In this document: positions 8,009 to 16,987 of the stretch, one piece after another
How the letters are laid out: each line of letters starts with the position of its first letter
Numbering within the stretch: the first letter of the stretch is position 1
The notes under the pieces: model-generated
The model's input: only the letters and a program-made list of their open reading frames with translations
Database searches by the model: none
What the model was told of the DNA's origin: nothing
NCBI GenBank assembly: GCA_017625835.1
Contig: JAGAKF010000065.1
Location: 1 to 44,204 of the forward strand
Origin: Clostridia bacterium
Lineage (GTDB): Bacteria; Bacillota; Clostridia; Oscillospirales; Acutalibacteraceae
Length of the DNA: 44,204 nt
Direction of reading: 5' to 3'
Translations under genes and position numbers: made by a program

Positions 8009-8318
8009 TTTCCTCTTCCGTTTCTTCGCTGCTCACAAGAGCATCCTTCCAGTACCACCAGCGGAGTTTCTTCGGATCGGGCTTTGCAGTATTTGCAAAG
8101 TAGACAGCAGCGCGCATCTCATAAAGAATAACGCGGTCTGCAACCCCTCCGCTCTCGACACAGTAATCAAGATAAAAATTGTCCGCTTCTTTACCGCGAA
8201 GCTGCTCTGTGGTTTCAATTTCAAGCACTCTGAAAGCTTCTCTCGCCTCGGGGGTGAGGAAATCCAGATCTGCAATTTTTACTGTTTTAGGCTCTTTGTT
8301 CTTTTTAAAAAACAACAT
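8001..8318 (-). CDS. Small hypothetical protein, 105 residues
   Basis: Not recognised. Charged, soluble-looking protein starting MLFFKKNKEPK, with a tryptophan-rich patch KLRWWYWKDAL near residue 90 and an acidic tail (SSEETEEENE). A start at 8318 is preferred: GGGTGATTG precedes it, whereas the longer frame up to 8474 would run through the divergent promoter region. It overlaps the MFS gene by 8 bases on the same strand, so the pair forms a small operon; a role linked to the carrier is possible but unproven. Confidence 0.65.
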   Translation of the reverse strand: MLFFKKNKEPKTVKIADLDFLTPEAREAFRVLEIETTEQLRGKEADNFYLDYCVESGGVADRVILYEMRAAVYFANTAKPDPKKLRWWYWKDALVSSEETEEENE

Positions 8319-8344
8319 ATCAATCACCCATCGCATTTTTTGAT

Positions 8345-8373
8345 ATACTAACACATTTTCAGAATAAAGTAAA
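8345..8373 (-). promoter_or_regulatory. Probable promoter of the small gene-MFS unit
   Basis: On the minus strand: TTTACT (8373-8368), 17 bases, TAGTAT (8350-8345). Moderate match; the leader would be only about 20 bases. Confidence 0.4.
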
Positions 8374-8395
8374 TAGATTAATTCAAATCCCGTTA

Positions 8396-8425
8396 TTGCT
8401 TTTGGACAACCGCACGTGATATAAT
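8396..8425 (+). promoter_or_regulatory. Promoter of the SGNH hydrolase gene
   Basis: TTGCTT (8396-8401), 18-base spacer, extended TGATATAAT with TATAAT at 8420-8425. Confidence 0.65.
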
Positions 8426-8448
8426 CTTTCCCGATGGAGGTTGATATT

Positions 8449-9105
8449 ATGTTCAGACTGAAGAATAATGACATTATCCTTTTTCAGGGAGATTCCATAA
8501 CTGACGGCAACAGAGGCAGAAATCAGGACCTGAATCACATTCACGGTCACGGCTATCAATATATTCTGGCTTCGGAAATGTATGCCGATAATTTTGACAA
8601 AAATATCGAGGTCGTAAACCGCGGTATCAGCGGAAACAGAATTTCGGATCTTTACGGCAGATGGCAGGAAGACTGTATTCTTATCAATCCGACAATCGTC
8701 AGCATTCTCGTCGGCATAAACGACCTGAACTTCAGTTTTGAAAACGGTATCGGATCCGATCCCGAACGGTACAGAAAAATATATCGTTTGCTTCTTGACG
8801 AAATTCTCGAAAAAAAGCCTGATACTCTCATCGTCATAATGGAGCCGTTTTTCGGAATTTCCAAAAACGTTGAATACAGTAATTTTATGAAGAAGAACGT
8901 CTCTGCATATTCGCAGATAGCCAAAGAGGTTGCAGAGGAACACGGTGCGGTTTTTGTACCGCTTCAGGATATGTTTGACGAATCTGCACAGACAACGGAT
9001 ATTTTCAATCTCCTGTGGGACGGTGTTCATCCGACAACAGGCGGACATCAGCTTATTGCACGACGTTGGAAAGAGTGTGTTGAAGAAAGAATAAACGAAA
9101 GATGA
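8449..9105 (+). CDS. SGNH/GDSL-type esterase
   Basis: 218-residue protein of the SGNH hydrolase superfamily (small cytoplasmic esterases or deacetylases acting on acylated sugars or lipids). Block I is LFQGDSITDG with the nucleophilic serine near residue 15, block III is VGINDLNF (oxyanion-hole Asn), and block V is WDGVHPTTGGH with the catalytic Asp and His near the C-terminus; a glycine for block II is in NRGISGNR. No signal peptide. GGAGG (8436-8440) sits 8 bases before ATG 8449, which fixes the start. Single-gene unit between its own promoter and terminator; beside sugar transporters and a mannosidase, deacetylation of carbohydrates is a plausible job. Confidence 0.88.
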   Translation: MFRLKNNDIILFQGDSITDGNRGRNQDLNHIHGHGYQYILASEMYADNFDKNIEVVNRGISGNRISDLYGRWQEDCILINPTIVSILVGINDLNFSFENGIGSDPERYRKIYRLLLDEILEKKPDTLIVIMEPFFGISKNVEYSNFMKKNVSAYSQIAKEVAEEHGAVFVPLQDMFDESAQTTDIFNLLWDGVHPTTGGHQLIARRWKECVEERINER

Positions 9106-9108
9106 ACA

Positions 9109-9142
9109 AAAGGAGCGGATCAGATCCGCTCCTTTAAATTTT
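9109..9142. terminator. Bidirectional terminator between the esterase and the mannosidase
   Basis: Inverted repeat of 13 bp (9109-9121 with 9123-9135; the apical bases open as loop), followed by AAATTTT on the plus strand. It separates two converging genes. Confidence 0.75.
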
Positions 9143-12100
9143 ATATGATAACTCTGAATGTTCTTACCTGGTTCGGAGTTATATCAAACTCGAATTCGTT
9201 TGCATTGACGGGGATTTCGTTCTCGTCAACCTCCATAAGGTTACATTCGATAACTTTCTTAACATCTGCGAAGTTGAGCTTAACTTTGACGTTACCTCTC
9301 GACTTACCTGCCTCGTACATACGGACGATAATTCCGTTTCCGTCCTGAGCGGGTTTAACGGCATCAACAGCGATATTTCTCCTGTTAACCTCAACGAAGG
9401 ATTTTTCGCTGCCGAGATTACCTGCCTGATCTTCAGCTGCAAAGCCCTTGAGCGGCTGATTGAGCTCGAAAGCATACTTAACAGTCTCAGCCTGTGACCA
9501 GTTTCCTGCGTGCGGATAAAGTCTGTAAACGAACGTGCTTACGCCCTTATCACCAACGGGATCGGGACAAATCGGAGCTCTCATAAGAGTGATTCTCATA
9601 AGGCTGTCCTTGATGTCGTAACCGTACTTGCAGTCGTTGATGAGGCTCACACCGTAGTCGCCTTCCGAGAGGTCTGCCCACTTGTGACCGCATACTTCAA
9701 AACGGACAAGGTCTGTGCTGTAATTCCAATGAGTCGGTCTGTCGATTGAACCGTGCGCAATCTCATATGTTGCGTGTGAGCTGATAACGCTTACAGGGAA
9801 TGCCGCCTTGAGCACCTTTTCTGTTTCGTACCAGTCTACCTTTGTGTCAAAGTCGATATAATCAGCATCGGCATAGAGGATTATATCCTGAGTGATTGTT
9901 GACTTATTAAAGCTTCTTACAACTCTTATGACACCCTTGACCTCGTCAGCAGCTACCACCTCGATACTGTCTGCCTTTGTAAGGTCCCAACGCTTTTTCT
10001 GATAGTTAAGCTCGAGATTCCATGCGCTTTCGTGAATCGGCTTATCCTGGAAAATTGTAAGAGTATTACCGTTTGCCGTAAGAACTTCTCTGCCGTTTAC
10101 CTTGTCGTAAATACTTGTGATTTCAGCATTTTCATCAAGAGTAACTTTAAGTTTTGCGTTTTCAAGAAGATTCTTCTCGGCGATAACTTTATCAAAAGAA
10201 GCTTCGTCCTTTTCAACCTTATAAACTCTGAAGCCCATCTGCGGAACGTCCTTTGCGATGAACATAACGTTCTCGCCGTCCTTTACAAAGCGGCAGGCAT
10301 TACCGTTTTCATCGACAATCTTTCCTGCATCAAACGGAAGCTTCACGTTTACCGTTCCTGTAATCGGCATTGAGTTCATATTCCATACGATTATACCGTC
10401 AGTTGTGACATCAACGTTTTTATTGATATGCTCAACTGCAGAAGAGAGAAGTCCGTTTCCGATCTCGTTCATCTGCACGTACTCTTCACGTGTCATTTCC
10501 ATTGCTTCGTGGATTGATGTACCTGGAAGAATATCGTGGAACTGATTTGTAAGAAGAAGTTTCCAACCTTCCTCCATTTTTTCTGACGGATATTCGTCAC
10601 CAAGAAGTGTATTTGAAAGAACGTTTGCAAACTCAGCGTTTCTGAAAAGGAATTCACCGCGACGGTTATTCTTCTTAATGAAGGCCTGGCTTGTGAATGT
10701 ACCTCTGTGGTTTTCGTAAACAAGTTCGTCGTTGAAGGTAGGAATTTCGTCTTTGCAATCTTCTGTCCCGCGGAAGAAATCGGCAACAAAAGTATTCTTA
10801 GCCTTCGGCATACCGGGCATATTTTCAAAACGCTTTGAACGTTCGATCTGACCGATTGTTACGCCGCCGCCACCGTCACCGTAGCCGAACGAGCCGACAG
10901 ATTTTTTAGTGATATTCTTTTGGTTTGTACGCTCCCAGTTATCCTTGATATACTCAGCATCGTACTCGCCCTGATAGTGCTGCTGCTGAACGCAGGCAAC
11001 AACCTCATCGCCTGAATGTGAACGCCAGTTGAATACCGAATACGGGAACTTGTGAGTTGCGTTATAGTAAAGCTTCGCCGTGTAGAAATACTTCATACCC
11101 GAGCGCTTGATGACCTGCGGAAGAGCCCATGTAAAGCCGAAGCAGTCAGGAAGCCAGTAAACATCTGATGACACGCCGAATTCCTTCAAAAAGTATTCAC
11201 GGCCGTAAAGGAGCTGACGGACAAGAGACTCACCGCTTGCAAGGTTTGTATCAGCTTCGCACCAGGTGTTACCCACGATTTCCCAGCGGCCTGCTTTGAC
11301 AGCTTCCTTGACCTGCTCAAAGATATCGGGATAATACTTTTTCATATAATCATAGACAATAGCCTGACTCTGGGTGAACTTGAAATCAGGATATTCTCTC
11401 ATCATTGCGAGGTTATTGGAGAATGTTCTTGCAGTTTTTCTGACGAGCTCACGTGTTGTCCACAGCCATGCAACGTCAAGATGTGAATGGCCGATCATGC
11501 ACAGTGTACCCTGCTTTGCATCGGGAATTTCTTCAAGAAGTTTAATAAGAAGCTCATTTGCTGCAGGAACGCTCTTATAGAAAGTTTCGTCATCAAAATC
11601 GAAATCAAGAACGTGAAGTGATTCGTCAATCGCTCTGTAAACGCTGTCATAAATCACCTTGTTGTCGATCTGCTCAAGGCTGTCGTAAGCGCTCTTGATA
11701 TCGTACCAATACTTCTGGGTCTCAACGTTGATAGCAGAAAGGTGCGCAAACTTCATTGTATACATATGGTCTTTTGCGCCCGCCATAGCTTCGTCGCAGA
11801 AGCAGCCGCAGTTAACAGTTGCTTCAATCTCGATATCAAGCTTGTCCCCTGCTTTGTTATTTTCTACGATTACAACAGTACGGTCCCTCCAACCTGCTTC
11901 ATCACTGAAAGCACCGATGATTTTTCCGTTGATTCTTACAAGTGCTTCACCGCCGAAACCTGCATAAAGGTAAAGCTTCTTTCCGTCCATACTTTCGGGC
12001 ACGGTTACGGTCGCCCTGAACCATCTTGTTGCGTCATAGCCTACGCTCCAGCGGTCGCCGATTTTCATAATCTGCCTGGGCATATTGTCGTATGTAAACT

Positions 12101-12224
12101 CGCCGGGCTTGTGGTGCCAGCCGGTATAGCTCTCCCACTCGTTAATCGGCAAGGATTCCATTATAATTTTCTTTTCAACATGCTTTATGAGGTTACCCAT
12201 AATTGATGCCATTGTTGTCTGCAT
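9141..12224 (-). CDS. Alpha-mannosidase, glycoside hydrolase family 38
   Basis: 1027 residues, typical for bacterial GH38. The N-terminal beta domain (about 30-170) precedes the catalytic domain, with the zinc motif GHSHLDVAWLW (H248 and D250 as metal ligands) and WLPDCFGF carrying nucleophile D360; CEADTNLASGESLVRQLLYG (322-341) is also characteristic. A GDGGGG loop follows near residue 440, and beta-rich C-terminal domains complete the family layout. No signal peptide, so it probably acts in the cytoplasm on imported alpha-mannosides, retaining configuration. ATG 12224 is used because AAGGAGG lies six bases upstream; an in-frame start 21 bases earlier has none. Confidence 0.95.
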   Translation of the reverse strand: MQTTMASIMGNLIKHVEKKIIMESLPINEWESYTGWHHKPGEFTYDNMPRQIMKIGDRWSVGYDATRWFRATVTVPESMDGKKLYLYAGFGGEALVRINGKIIGAFSDEAGWRDRTVVIVENNKAGDKLDIEIEATVNCGCFCDEAMAGAKDHMYTMKFAHLSAINVETQKYWYDIKSAYDSLEQIDNKVIYDSVYRAIDESLHVLDFDFDDETFYKSVPAANELLIKLLEEIPDAKQGTLCMIGHSHLDVAWLWTTRELVRKTARTFSNNLAMMREYPDFKFTQSQAIVYDYMKKYYPDIFEQVKEAVKAGRWEIVGNTWCEADTNLASGESLVRQLLYGREYFLKEFGVSSDVYWLPDCFGFTWALPQVIKRSGMKYFYTAKLYYNATHKFPYSVFNWRSHSGDEVVACVQQQHYQGEYDAEYIKDNWERTNQKNITKKSVGSFGYGDGGGGVTIGQIERSKRFENMPGMPKAKNTFVADFFRGTEDCKDEIPTFNDELVYENHRGTFTSQAFIKKNNRRGEFLFRNAEFANVLSNTLLGDEYPSEKMEEGWKLLLTNQFHDILPGTSIHEAMEMTREEYVQMNEIGNGLLSSAVEHINKNVDVTTDGIIVWNMNSMPITGTVNVKLPFDAGKIVDENGNACRFVKDGENVMFIAKDVPQMGFRVYKVEKDEASFDKVIAEKNLLENAKLKVTLDENAEITSIYDKVNGREVLTANGNTLTIFQDKPIHESAWNLELNYQKKRWDLTKADSIEVVAADEVKGVIRVVRSFNKSTITQDIILYADADYIDFDTKVDWYETEKVLKAAFPVSVISSHATYEIAHGSIDRPTHWNYSTDLVRFEVCGHKWADLSEGDYGVSLINDCKYGYDIKDSLMRITLMRAPICPDPVGDKGVSTFVYRLYPHAGNWSQAETVKYAFELNQPLKGFAAEDQAGNLGSEKSFVEVNRRNIAVDAVKPAQDGNGIIVRMYEAGKSRGNVKVKLNFADVKKVIECNLMEVDENEIPVNANEFEFDITPNQVRTFRVII

Positions 12225-12270
12225 AAAATTCCTCCTTTTTAGCACTTTAAAGCAAAAACGCTATGATTGA

Positions 12271-12299
12271 ATTTTATTAAAATTAGCTTCTTTTGTCAA
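12271..12299 (-). promoter_or_regulatory. Alpha-mannosidase promoter
   Basis: On the minus strand: TTGACA (12299-12294), 17-base spacer, TAAAAT (12276-12271). Confidence 0.75.
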
Positions 12300-12310
12300 T
12301 ATAAATAAGA

Positions 12311-12346
12311 AAAAAAGAAACAGTCTTTCCCCGAAGAGAAAGACTG
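12311..12346 (-). terminator. Terminator of the cohesin-like gene
   Basis: Perfect 9-bp stem (12321-12329 with 12338-12346) with 8-base loop; on the minus strand it is followed by a long T-rich run. Confidence 0.85.
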
Positions 12347-12361
12347 CTTTAAATCATTCAA

Positions 12362-13141
12362 TTAATACCAGATCCAACCGAAAAGAACGATGACGATAAT
12401 CCACTGCCACCAAGTGTATTTTACGCTCACTTCGCAAGTTTCATTAACTCGACCGTCAGCACTTGTAACCGTAATCGTTGCATCGCCGGTACCGTTTGTT
12501 GTGAGCCTGCCGTTTTCATCTACTGAAACAACATCCTCGTCTGAAGAAGTCCAGGTAAGCTCGTTTGCAGCATAGTTTGTTTCATAGCGGATTGTGTAGT
12601 TGGACTTATAATCCATCTTCACAGCAGCGTCGTTGAGCTGGAAGCTCTTCAAATCAATTGTAACTTTTACGTCATCAGTAAGATCGATGTTCTTGTTACC
12701 CATAACAGGATCGCTAACCGTAATTACGCAGTTTTCAACTACAACACCGATATCTGTGTTTTTAATCGGGTTTGCCGATTTCTTGGTAAGCGTGAAGTCA
12801 ACGATTGAAGTTGCCTTGTCAACAACATTTGTTCCTGCGATTGAAACCATTTTTGTTGCAGGGTTTGTCATAGCCATACAGCCCTTTGTTTTGAACTCTT
12901 CTGTCTGTTCAATGTTTGTGCATGCTGTAAATGCTGATGATGTGTAGAGTGTAAAATCAAGTGAATTGAAAGCACCCTTAAGCATTGAAAATCTTACGAC
13001 TGCAGTTGAATCATTTTCCGAAACAAGTGTAACACTGAATTCTGGAGCTGTTGCAGCCGAAGCTGACATTGAAAAGGATGCAACTGACATCATAATCATT
13101 GTTGCAAGAATTACCGCAATGAGTTTTTTAATTTTACGCAT
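12362..13141 (-). CDS. Secreted cohesin-like/bacterial Ig-like (Big2) protein with C-terminal hydrophobic aromatic tail
   Basis: 259 residues. A Sec signal peptide (about 1-30, ending SMSASAA) is followed by a beta-sandwich region (about 34-165) whose GAFNSLDFTLYTS and STIVDFTLT-like segments (SIVDFTLTK here) resemble cohesin folds, although this is a weak match. Residues 170-240 are a group 2 bacterial Ig-like domain (ELTWTSSDEDVVSVDENGRL, then GTGDATITVTSADG). The chain ends with a single hydrophobic aromatic stretch (TWWQWIIVIVLFGWIWY, 243-259), which could anchor it in the membrane or act as a sorting tail. Likely exposed at the cell surface; binding partner unknown. Single-gene unit with strong promoter and terminator. 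Confidence 0.75.
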   Translation of the reverse strand: MRKIKKLIAVILATMIMMSVASFSMSASAATAPEFSVTLVSENDSTAVVRFSMLKGAFNSLDFTLYTSSAFTACTNIEQTEEFKTKGCMAMTNPATKMVSIAGTNVVDKATSIVDFTLTKKSANPIKNTDIGVVVENCVITVSDPVMGNKNIDLTDDVKVTIDLKSFQLNDAAVKMDYKSNYTIRYETNYAANELTWTSSDEDVVSVDENGRLTTNGTGDATITVTSADGRVNETCEVSVKYTWWQWIIVIVLFGWIWY

Positions 13142-13177
13142 ATTATTTTCTCTCCTCAGAATATTTTTAGCATACTA

Positions 13178-13206
13178 ATTCTAATATTTTTCTGAATGTA
13201 TGTCAA
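13178..13206 (-). promoter_or_regulatory. Promoter of the cohesin-like gene
   Basis: On the minus strand: TTGACA (13206-13201), 17-base spacer, TAGAAT (13183-13178). Confidence 0.75.
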
Positions 13207-13223
13207 CAATTATTTCTTTTTTC

Positions 13224-13252
13224 TGTACATTTGTTTTTTGATTTGCTATAAT
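13224..13252 (+). promoter_or_regulatory. Promoter of the MATE-ymdB-SBP-recG operon
   Basis: Extended -10 TGCTATAAT with TATAAT at 13247-13252; a weak -35 TGTACA (13224-13229) lies 17 bases upstream. Confidence 0.6.
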
Positions 13253-13286
13253 GTATAGTGAATTAATTTAAGGTAAGTGGTCTAAG

Positions 13287-14663
13287 ATGTCAAAAAAACG
13301 ATACAGCATGGATATGACAACCGTTGTGCTGTTTCCAAAGATAATCAGTTTTGCTTTCCCGCTTATGATAACGGGACTTCTGCAGATAGTATACAATGCA
13401 GCTGACGTCATGGTCGTCGGCAGGTTTGCAGGAAGTACTTCCCTAGCGGCGGTCGGCGCAACTTCAACACTCGTCAATCTGTTTCTGAACCTTTTTCTCG
13501 GTCTTTCAATGGGTTCGGGAGTTGTAGTAGCAAAGCACATCGGCGCCGGTGACGGAGCTTCCGTACACCGTGCGGTTCACTCGGCAATGCTTCTCTCAGT
13601 CCTCAGCGGTGTGGCAATAGGTATTCTCGGTGTTCTGATTTCTCCGTATGCTCTCAGCATGATGGGCACACCCGAAGATATTCACTCACTTTCTACGCTT
13701 TATCTTCGTATATTTTTCCTTGGCACTCCCGCTAATATGGTTTTCAACTACGGAGCTTCCATTTTACGTTCAACGGGAGACAGCAAAAGGCCTCTTTATA
13801 TTCTTACAGCCACAGGCATACTCAACGTTGTTCTCAACCTGATTTTTGTTATTAAACTTCATATGGACGTTGCAGGTGTTGCACTTGCGACAATCATTTC
13901 ACAATATGTCTCCGCGACATGCGTTCTCTACATTCTTCTGAACATCAACAGTTACATACACGTCTCAATCAAAAAGCTCCGTTTTTATAAAGACGAGCTT
14001 AAAGATATTCTCAGAATCGGTATTCCTGCCGGACTTCAGGGTTCACTTTTCTCACTTTCAAACGTTATTATTCAGTCCTCTATCAATTCTTTCGGAGCTG
14101 CGGCAATTGCAGGAAACACTGCTTCAGGAAACGTTGACAGCATTATTTTCACCTGTTGTAATTCCGTCTCGCAGACTGCAACAACCTTCACTTCGCAGAA
14201 TCTCGGTGCAGGACAGCACAAAAGAATACGTAAGGTTTATTTCAACTGTGTCGGAATCAGTATGGCGATCGCGGCGTTTTTCGGTGTTGCGCTTCTCGCG
14301 TTCGGGCCGCAGATTCTTACCGTATTTTCAACGGACAGCGAAGTTATTGATATGGGACTTATCCGCTTGCGTCTTTTTGCGGTGACATATATCATAAACA
14401 GTGTTCTCGATGTTACTACAGGTCAAATGAGAGGTCTCGGCAAATCGGTTATCCCGATGATTGTATCTCTTGTCGGCATCTGCGGATTGAGAGTAATCTG
14501 GGTATTCACCGTTTTCCCGCATTTCCGTTCAATCTTTACGCTTTATCTGTCTTATCCCGTTTCGTGGCTTGTGACAGGAATTGTTATCACCGTTATGTAT
14601 GCCATAACTTTCAGAAAAATTATAAAAAGGAGCAAATCCAATGAAAATACTTGCGCTGGGTGA
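13287..14663 (+). CDS. MATE family efflux transporter
   Basis: 458 residues with about twelve transmembrane helices in two six-helix halves, the multidrug and toxic compound extrusion fold (Na+ or H+ antiport). Typical family segments are visible: a first helix PLMITGLLQIVYNAADVMVV, GLSMGSGVVVAKHIGAGD near residue 80, FNYGASILRSTGDSKRPL near 155, and the second-half equivalent CNSVSQTATTFTSQNLGAGQ near 295. Substrate cannot be assigned. The ribosome site (AAGGTAAGTGG) is only moderate. Its 3' end overlaps ymdB by 23 bases, so the two are cotranscribed. Confidence 0.92.
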   Translation: MSKKRYSMDMTTVVLFPKIISFAFPLMITGLLQIVYNAADVMVVGRFAGSTSLAAVGATSTLVNLFLNLFLGLSMGSGVVVAKHIGAGDGASVHRAVHSAMLLSVLSGVAIGILGVLISPYALSMMGTPEDIHSLSTLYLRIFFLGTPANMVFNYGASILRSTGDSKRPLYILTATGILNVVLNLIFVIKLHMDVAGVALATIISQYVSATCVLYILLNINSYIHVSIKKLRFYKDELKDILRIGIPAGLQGSLFSLSNVIIQSSINSFGAAAIAGNTASGNVDSIIFTCCNSVSQTATTFTSQNLGAGQHKRIRKVYFNCVGISMAIAAFFGVALLAFGPQILTVFSTDSEVIDMGLIRLRLFAVTYIINSVLDVTTGQMRGLGKSVIPMIVSLVGICGLRVIWVFTVFPHFRSIFTLYLSYPVSWLVTGIVITVMYAITFRKIIKRSKSNENTCAG

Positions 14664-15414
14664 CGTCGTCAGCAACAGCGGATGCGAATTCGTCCGCAAA
14701 AAACTTCCCGGATTGAAAAAGCTTTATAATATTGATATATGCATTGCCAACGGCGAAAACTCCGCAACAGGTAACGGCATTCTCCCCTTTTCCGCAGACC
14801 ACCTTTTCGCAAGCGGTGTTGACGTTATAACAACAGGTAACCACGTTTTCAGACGAGCTGAAATCCATCAGTATCTTGACGAAAGAAACGACATCGTCCG
14901 CCCTTACAATATGCACCCGAGTGTGCCGGGAAAAGGCATTGCAACAATTGATATGGGGGCTTACCGCATCGGCATTATCAACCTTATTGGTACGGCTTAT
15001 ATGAATTCGAACTTTGCAAATCCTTTCGACAGCCTTGACAAAGCAATCGAAGAAACCAAGGATTGCAGAATTAAAATCGTAGATTTTCACGCCGAATCAA
15101 CGGGTGAAAAACGTGCTCTTGCAGTTTATGCGGACTCAAGAATTTCCGCCTTTTTCGGAACACATACACACGTTCAGACGGCAGATGCACGTATTCTCCC
15201 CGGCGGGACAGGCTACATCACAGACCTCGGAATGTGCGGATCGGATACTTCCGTTCTCGGGGTCGAGAGCGAATGCGTTATCAAAGCTCTGAAAACAGGT
15301 CTTCCGACAAGATTCAAAACCGAAGAAAACAACATCAAGCTTGACGGTTGCATTTTTGAAATAAACGAAAATACAGGTCTGACAGTTTCTGTTGAACCGA
15401 TTTCAGTTATGTAA
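14641..15414 (+). CDS. ymdB: YmdB-family metallophosphoesterase (TIGR00282)
   Basis: 257 residues, the family length. YmdB proteins are dinuclear-metal phosphoesterases; the Bacillus member hydrolyses 2',3'- and 3',5'-cyclic nucleotides and affects biofilm and motility gene expression. Visible metal motifs: GDVVS at the N-terminus, NGENS, TTGNHVF, VDFHAESTGEK and GTHTHVQTAD, with ITDLGMCG close by. In many Firmicutes it follows rny (RNase Y); here it sits instead after a MATE exporter, starting inside its end with an AAAAGGAGC ribosome site, and before a lipoprotein gene 13 bases downstream. Confidence 0.93.
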   Translation: MKILALGDVVSNSGCEFVRKKLPGLKKLYNIDICIANGENSATGNGILPFSADHLFASGVDVITTGNHVFRRAEIHQYLDERNDIVRPYNMHPSVPGKGIATIDMGAYRIGIINLIGTAYMNSNFANPFDSLDKAIEETKDCRIKIVDFHAESTGEKRALAVYADSRISAFFGTHTHVQTADARILPGGTGYITDLGMCGSDTSVLGVESECVIKALKTGLPTRFKTEENNIKLDGCIFEINENTGLTVSVEPISVM

Positions 15415-15427
15415 AAGAGGTGTTCTG

Positions 15428-16987
15428 ATGAGAAAAGCAAAAAGAATATTTTCAGCACTGCTTTGTGCAACATTACTGACCGCAACTTTTGCAGGCTGTG
15501 AACCGTTGGATCTTTCAATCGATCCTTCAACAGATACATCCGTTACCGAACCGATCAAAGGAATTGATGCAATCGGGTACACAATACCTTACCTACGAAC
15601 CGATTCACTCAATCCATTCGTATGCGAAACAGAAACAAACCGCAACATTGCAATGCTCATTTTCGATCCGCTGTTCAATGTTAACAATGATTTCAGCACA
15701 GAACCCGTCATCGCAGAAAGTTATACTTTATCAGGAAGAAAGCTGAGCGTAAAAATCAAAACCAATCTCACTTTCAGTGATGGCTCAGTTCTTACTTCTC
15801 AGGATATTGTTTACTCCTTCACGTTGGCCAAGAACAGTAAATTCTACTCTCCCCTGCTCAACAATTTTTCCACCGCAGGAGCTGACGGTAACGGCAACGT
15901 CGTTTTCACTCTTAAGCAGGTTGATCCCAACGCTGTTGCTAACCTTACTTTCCCGATCATCAAAAAAGATAGCGATAAGAATAATAACTCTGACGGAAAT
16001 CTGTCTTTCCCGATCGGAAGTGGCCGATACAGTATTGTTCAGGAAAAAGACAGCCGCAAGCTCGTTGTGAACAAAGAGCGTCTCGGTTCATATCATCCGC
16101 AGTACAACCAGATCGGGCTCAAGGATATTACAGAAACATCTTCCATTACTACCCTTTTCGACCTGAATCAGATTGACTTTTATACAGAAAACTTTTCAGA
16201 GGGATCCTTTAAAAGATATACAGGTGCAAGCACAAAATTTGACACTACCAACTTTGTTTACCTCGGTGTAAATTCCCAATCCAACAAGCTCAAGGACAGC
16301 ATGGTACGTCGCGCGATATCACTTCTCGTTGACCGCAGTAATATCTCAACCGTCGCTTTCTCCGACTTTGCGCAGCCGACTGCAACGCCGTTCCATCCGG
16401 CTTATCACGCGCTCAAAGGATGTTCTGTTATGCCTGTTAAATTTAACGACGATGCAGCAATTGATCTTCTCGAGCGAGCAGGCTTTGACAAGGTAAGCGA
16501 CTACGGAATCCGCTATTCCGCTTATACGGGAAAGCTTGAATTAAGACTGATTGTAAACAAAGAAAACAGCTTCAAGCTTGCGATGGCGAGAAATATTCAG
16601 CAGACCCTTGCAAAGGCTGACATCATCGTTGTCATAAAAGAATATTCATATAAAAACTACGTTAATGCTGTTAAAGAAGGAGCTTATGACCTTTACATCG
16701 GCGAAGTAATGCTTCCGAACAGCTTTTATCTCAACGGATTTTTCACAGAGAACGGCGGATATTCGTTCGGAATTGATCCCGCATGTAAATCTGCAACCGA
16801 TTACAATCTTTTCCTTGAAGGAAAGAAAACTATGCAGGAGTTCCTTGATACGTTTACGGATGAACTTCCCTTCATCCCCGTACTTTACCGTCAGGGTATA
16901 ACCGTAAAAGGACCGCGGATCCTGACTGAATCAAAAACTATTATCAGCGACTATTTTTATAACGTAAACGACTGGACTGTTGAATAA
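15428..16987 (+). CDS. ABC-type peptide-binding lipoprotein (SBP family 5)
   Basis: 519-residue extracellular solute-binding protein of the oligopeptide/nickel family. The signal peptide ends in the lipobox TFAGC, giving lipidation at C24. Domain I features include LTFSDGSVLTSQDIVYSF (about residues 110-127), the usual family 5 signature region, and VRRAISLLVDRSNI near 300. ATG 15428 is chosen because the AAAGAGG ribosome site precedes it and the signal peptide starts there. No permease or ATPase genes lie near, so it must share a transporter encoded elsewhere or act as a sensor. It overlaps recG by one base (TAATG), implying coupled translation. Confidence 0.88.
   Translation: MRKAKRIFSALLCATLLTATFAGCEPLDLSIDPSTDTSVTEPIKGIDAIGYTIPYLRTDSLNPFVCETETNRNIAMLIFDPLFNVNNDFSTEPVIAESYTLSGRKLSVKIKTNLTFSDGSVLTSQDIVYSFTLAKNSKFYSPLLNNFSTAGADGNGNVVFTLKQVDPNAVANLTFPIIKKDSDKNNNSDGNLSFPIGSGRYSIVQEKDSRKLVVNKERLGSYHPQYNQIGLKDITETSSITTLFDLNQIDFYTENFSEGSFKRYTGASTKFDTTNFVYLGVNSQSNKLKDSMVRRAISLLVDRSNISTVAFSDFAQPTATPFHPAYHALKGCSVMPVKFNDDAAIDLLERAGFDKVSDYGIRYSAYTGKLELRLIVNKENSFKLAMARNIQQTLAKADIIVVIKEYSYKNYVNAVKEGAYDLYIGEVMLPNSFYLNGFFTENGGYSFGIDPACKSATDYNLFLEGKKTMQEFLDTFTDELPFIPVLYRQGITVKGPRILTESKTIISDYFYNVNDWTVE

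Noticed and set aside
8383-9048. 221-residue minus-strand frame opposite the SGNH hydrolase
   Set aside because: It covers a gene with intact catalytic motifs, has no ribosome site and shows no recognisable domain; antisense shadow.
11742-12206. 154-residue plus-strand frame opposite the alpha-mannosidase N-terminus
   Set aside because: Antisense shadow in a full-length GH38 gene, no ribosome site.
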